Assembly (NCBI GenBank): GCA_031200235.1
Contig: CP133595.1
Span: 372,001 to 436,000, forward strand
Reading direction: 5' to 3'
DNA from: Cuniculiplasma divulgatum
Lineage (GTDB): Archaea; Thermoplasmatota; Thermoplasmata; Thermoplasmatales; Thermoplasmataceae
DNA length: 64,000 nt
Positions within the stretch are counted from its first letter, which is position 1. The number at the start of each line of letters is the position of its first letter. The position numbers and the translations under genes are program-made. Under the pieces are notes generated by a model, which saw nothing but the letters and a program-made list of their open reading frames with translations, was not told the DNA's origin and ran no database searches. Below are positions 62,408-64,000 of this stretch, piece by piece.

Positions 62408-64000
62408 CTGATTCCTCCGCAGTGTTCAATCTTGCGTTATCCCTCTTATTTATAACATCATCTGCAGTTAAATCTTTCCCTGATGATTTGGCCTCTGGAT
62501 CGATATTGGCCTCCTGGGCCTTTGACATGCCAGGGCTGCTCAAGGGAGATTGTACTGCACTATCACTCTTTTCCTTCATTTCGGCAGTTGTTGATTCACC
62601 GTATATGTATCTTTTTCCTCTGAGCGCCGATAGAAGGGCTGCCATTGCGAATATTGCTGCACCTATGTAGAACGACATCCTCAGGGCCCCCATGAAGGCC
62701 CCGGCCAGGGCATGCGGGAACCAGGTCTTACCTTCAAGGTATGTCACAACACCTGGATTCAGAATGGAAGAGACCGATCCCTTTGGAAACAGTCCCAGTA
62801 TGGTGGCAACCGGGTTATATCCAAGGAAGGCTGAAAACAGTGCTGAAGTGGGTGGAATCTTTATGAAAAACGGGATGAGCTCAGGAGCTCCAGCCTGACC
62901 AAGTGCCACTGTAAATGCCGATGGGAGTTTTGATGTGAGCGATACGAGAACTATGGTGAAGAATATGCCCATGCTTGCAGTCTGGCCTGTGTTCTGCAGT
63001 GTGGCTCTCATGCCTGAAGCAACGCCACGAAGCTGCGGCTGAACTGAGTTCATAATTGCCGTTATATTTGGGGCCGCGAATAGACCCATCCCTGAACCCA
63101 TCATAAACAGCATTGCACCGAAAACAGGATATGAAAAATTATAGCTCAGGGTTGAAAGCAGTATGAAGGAGACGGCACTGATTGCCATTCCGATTGTGGA
63201 TATTGTCCTGGCACCTGCCCTGTCTGAGATAGCACCGCTGATTGGACCCAGAACAACGAAGCCTGCCATCATGGGTATCATGTATATGCCTGCCCAGAAA
63301 GGAACGCTTGTGTATGAGTACCCATGGAGAGGGAGCCAGACTCCCTGCAGAAGGATTATGATCATGAACATTGCCCCGCCCATGCCCATTGATTGCAGCA
63401 TCCCTGCAACGCTCCCTGTGGTGAACGCTCTGTTCTTGAAAAGTGAGAGGTTGAACATTGGCTGTGCTACAACCCTCTCAACAAGCACGAATGCCACAAC
63501 CATTGCAAACCCTGCAATTATGGATGTTATGACCCATGGGTTTCCCCAGCCCATTGATGACGTCCCGTAGGGCATCAGGCCGTATGTAATGCCCAAAAGG
63601 ATAAGTGTGAGTCCGCCAGCAAATGTAATATTTCCAGCAATGTCAATCTTCTGTTCCTTGTGCCTTATGGAGTGGTCTTTAAGTTTGAGGTATGACCACA
63701 CTGTTCCAAGTATGCCCACGGGCACACTCACCAGAAATACGTACCTCCAGTTAATTGTGGCAAGAAGACCCCCAAGAATCAGGCCCACCAGTGATCCGGC
63801 CAGAGCAGCTATCTGGTTTATGCCCATGGCCTTGCCACGTTCTGTTGGGCCAAAGCTGTCCGTTATTATTGCAGCTGAATTGGCGAAGAGGAATGATCCC
63901 CCTATTGCCTGTACCATACGGAATATTATGATCTCCTGGGCACCAAGGTCACCCTTGTTGGGTGTTATGAAAAGCAGTATTGATCCAACCGTGAAAATCA
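62400..64000 (-). CDS. MFS efflux transporter, DHA2 family (5' end outside window)
   Basis: The C-terminal ~533 residues of a 14-helix DHA2 drug:proton antiporter; the frame is open to the window edge. FRMVQAIGGSFLFANSAAII, GSLVGLILGGLLATINWRYVF and GTVWSYLKLKD match the family and the paralogue at 11193-12890. The C-terminal tail of about 60 residues is hydrophilic and longer than that of the paralogue. It is the first gene of an operon with MarR, whose start overlaps its stop. Substrate unknown; toxic organics are the usual targets. Confidence 0.88.
   Translation of the reverse strand, partial: IFTVGSILLFITPNKGDLGAQEIIIFRMVQAIGGSFLFANSAAIITDSFGPTERGKAMGINQIAALAGSLVGLILGGLLATINWRYVFLVSVPVGILGTVWSYLKLKDHSIRHKEQKIDIAGNITFAGGLTLILLGITYGLMPYGTSSMGWGNPWVITSIIAGFAMVVAFVLVERVVAQPMFNLSLFKNRAFTTGSVAGMLQSMGMGGAMFMIIILLQGVWLPLHGYSYTSVPFWAGIYMIPMMAGFVVLGPISGAISDRAGARTISTIGMAISAVSFILLSTLSYNFSYPVFGAMLFMMGSGMGLFAAPNITAIMNSVQPQLRGVASGMRATLQNTGQTASMGIFFTIVLVSLTSKLPSAFTVALGQAGAPELIPFFIKIPPTSALFSAFLGYNPVATILGLFPKGSVSSILNPGVVTYLEGKTWFPHALAGAFMGALRMSFYIGAAIFAMAALLSALRGKRYIYGESTTAEMKEKSDSAVQSPLSSPGMSKAQEANIDPEAKSSGKDLTADDVINKRDNARLNTAEESVD

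Noticed and set aside
1-64000. CRISPR arrays, insertion sequences, rRNA genes
   Set aside because: No regularly spaced repeats, transposase genes with terminal repeats, or rRNA sequence were seen.

Overview
The window is from an archaeon, most likely a member of the Thermoplasmatales or a close relative. The evidence is gene content and control signals. Archaeal genes include the PCNA sliding clamp, primase small subunit PriS, Alba, the GatDE tRNA amidotransferase, archaeosine genes queD and queC, and a four-subunit pyruvate:ferredoxin oxidoreductase. Several start codons lie about 25-30 bases after a TATA-like box with no Shine-Dalgarno, as expected of leaderless archaeal transcripts. A large S53 (sedolisin) protease, a DUF835/GvpD-like pair and a complex I operon without nuoEFG fit an acidophilic heterotroph. 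No species name is claimed.

Layout. 1-1503: end of homoserine kinase and a cystathionine gamma-synthase-type enzyme. 1508-5626: an MMPL/RND membrane protein and a CoA-disulfide reductase-like flavoprotein. 5702-10851: central metabolism (acetyl-CoA synthetase, acetate transporter, pirin, citrate synthase). 11193-12890: a DHA2 efflux pump. 13085-18889: tRNA-Gly, glutamate dehydrogenase, a DUF998 membrane protein, PCNA, tRNA-Arg, queD-queC and malate dehydrogenase. 19102-26041: a DUF835 protein with a GvpD/RecA-like ATPase, a small unknown gene, hemB, 1-Cys peroxiredoxin, tatA-tatC and a crotonase. 26099-36331: one compact minus-strand complex I operon, nuoABCDHIJJKLMN, with nuoJ in two pieces and two unidentified small genes at its end. 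36407-42621: gatE-gatD, DUF72, acyl-CoA dehydrogenase, DUF3501 and rubrerythrin. 42687-47307: priS divergent from the S53 protease. 47304-50210: porGDAB. 50322-52635: a split methionine synthase operon. 52715-56578: aldehyde dehydrogenase, polyprenyl synthase, Alba, an Lrp/AsnC regulator and a small conserved-looking protein.

From 56579 to about 60400 the window changes character: two stretches of 0.7-0.9 kb with broken reading frames surround an L-2-hydroxyglutarate oxidase-like gene and precede a Fic protein and tRNA-Leu. 60487-64000 holds an MHS-type transporter, a MarR regulator and a second DHA2 pump that runs off the end.

The genes suggest acetate and 2-oxoacid metabolism: Acs and Por make acetyl-CoA, citrate synthase and malate dehydrogenase serve the citric acid cycle, and complex I takes electrons from a donor that is not NADH through NuoEFG, perhaps ferredoxin reduced by Por (inference). 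No unmistakable new defence or mobile system is visible. The best leads are the unidentified genes attached to the complex I operon, the DUF835/GvpD-like pair, the hairpin-rich segment before queD, and the leader or small gene before the methionine synthase genes.
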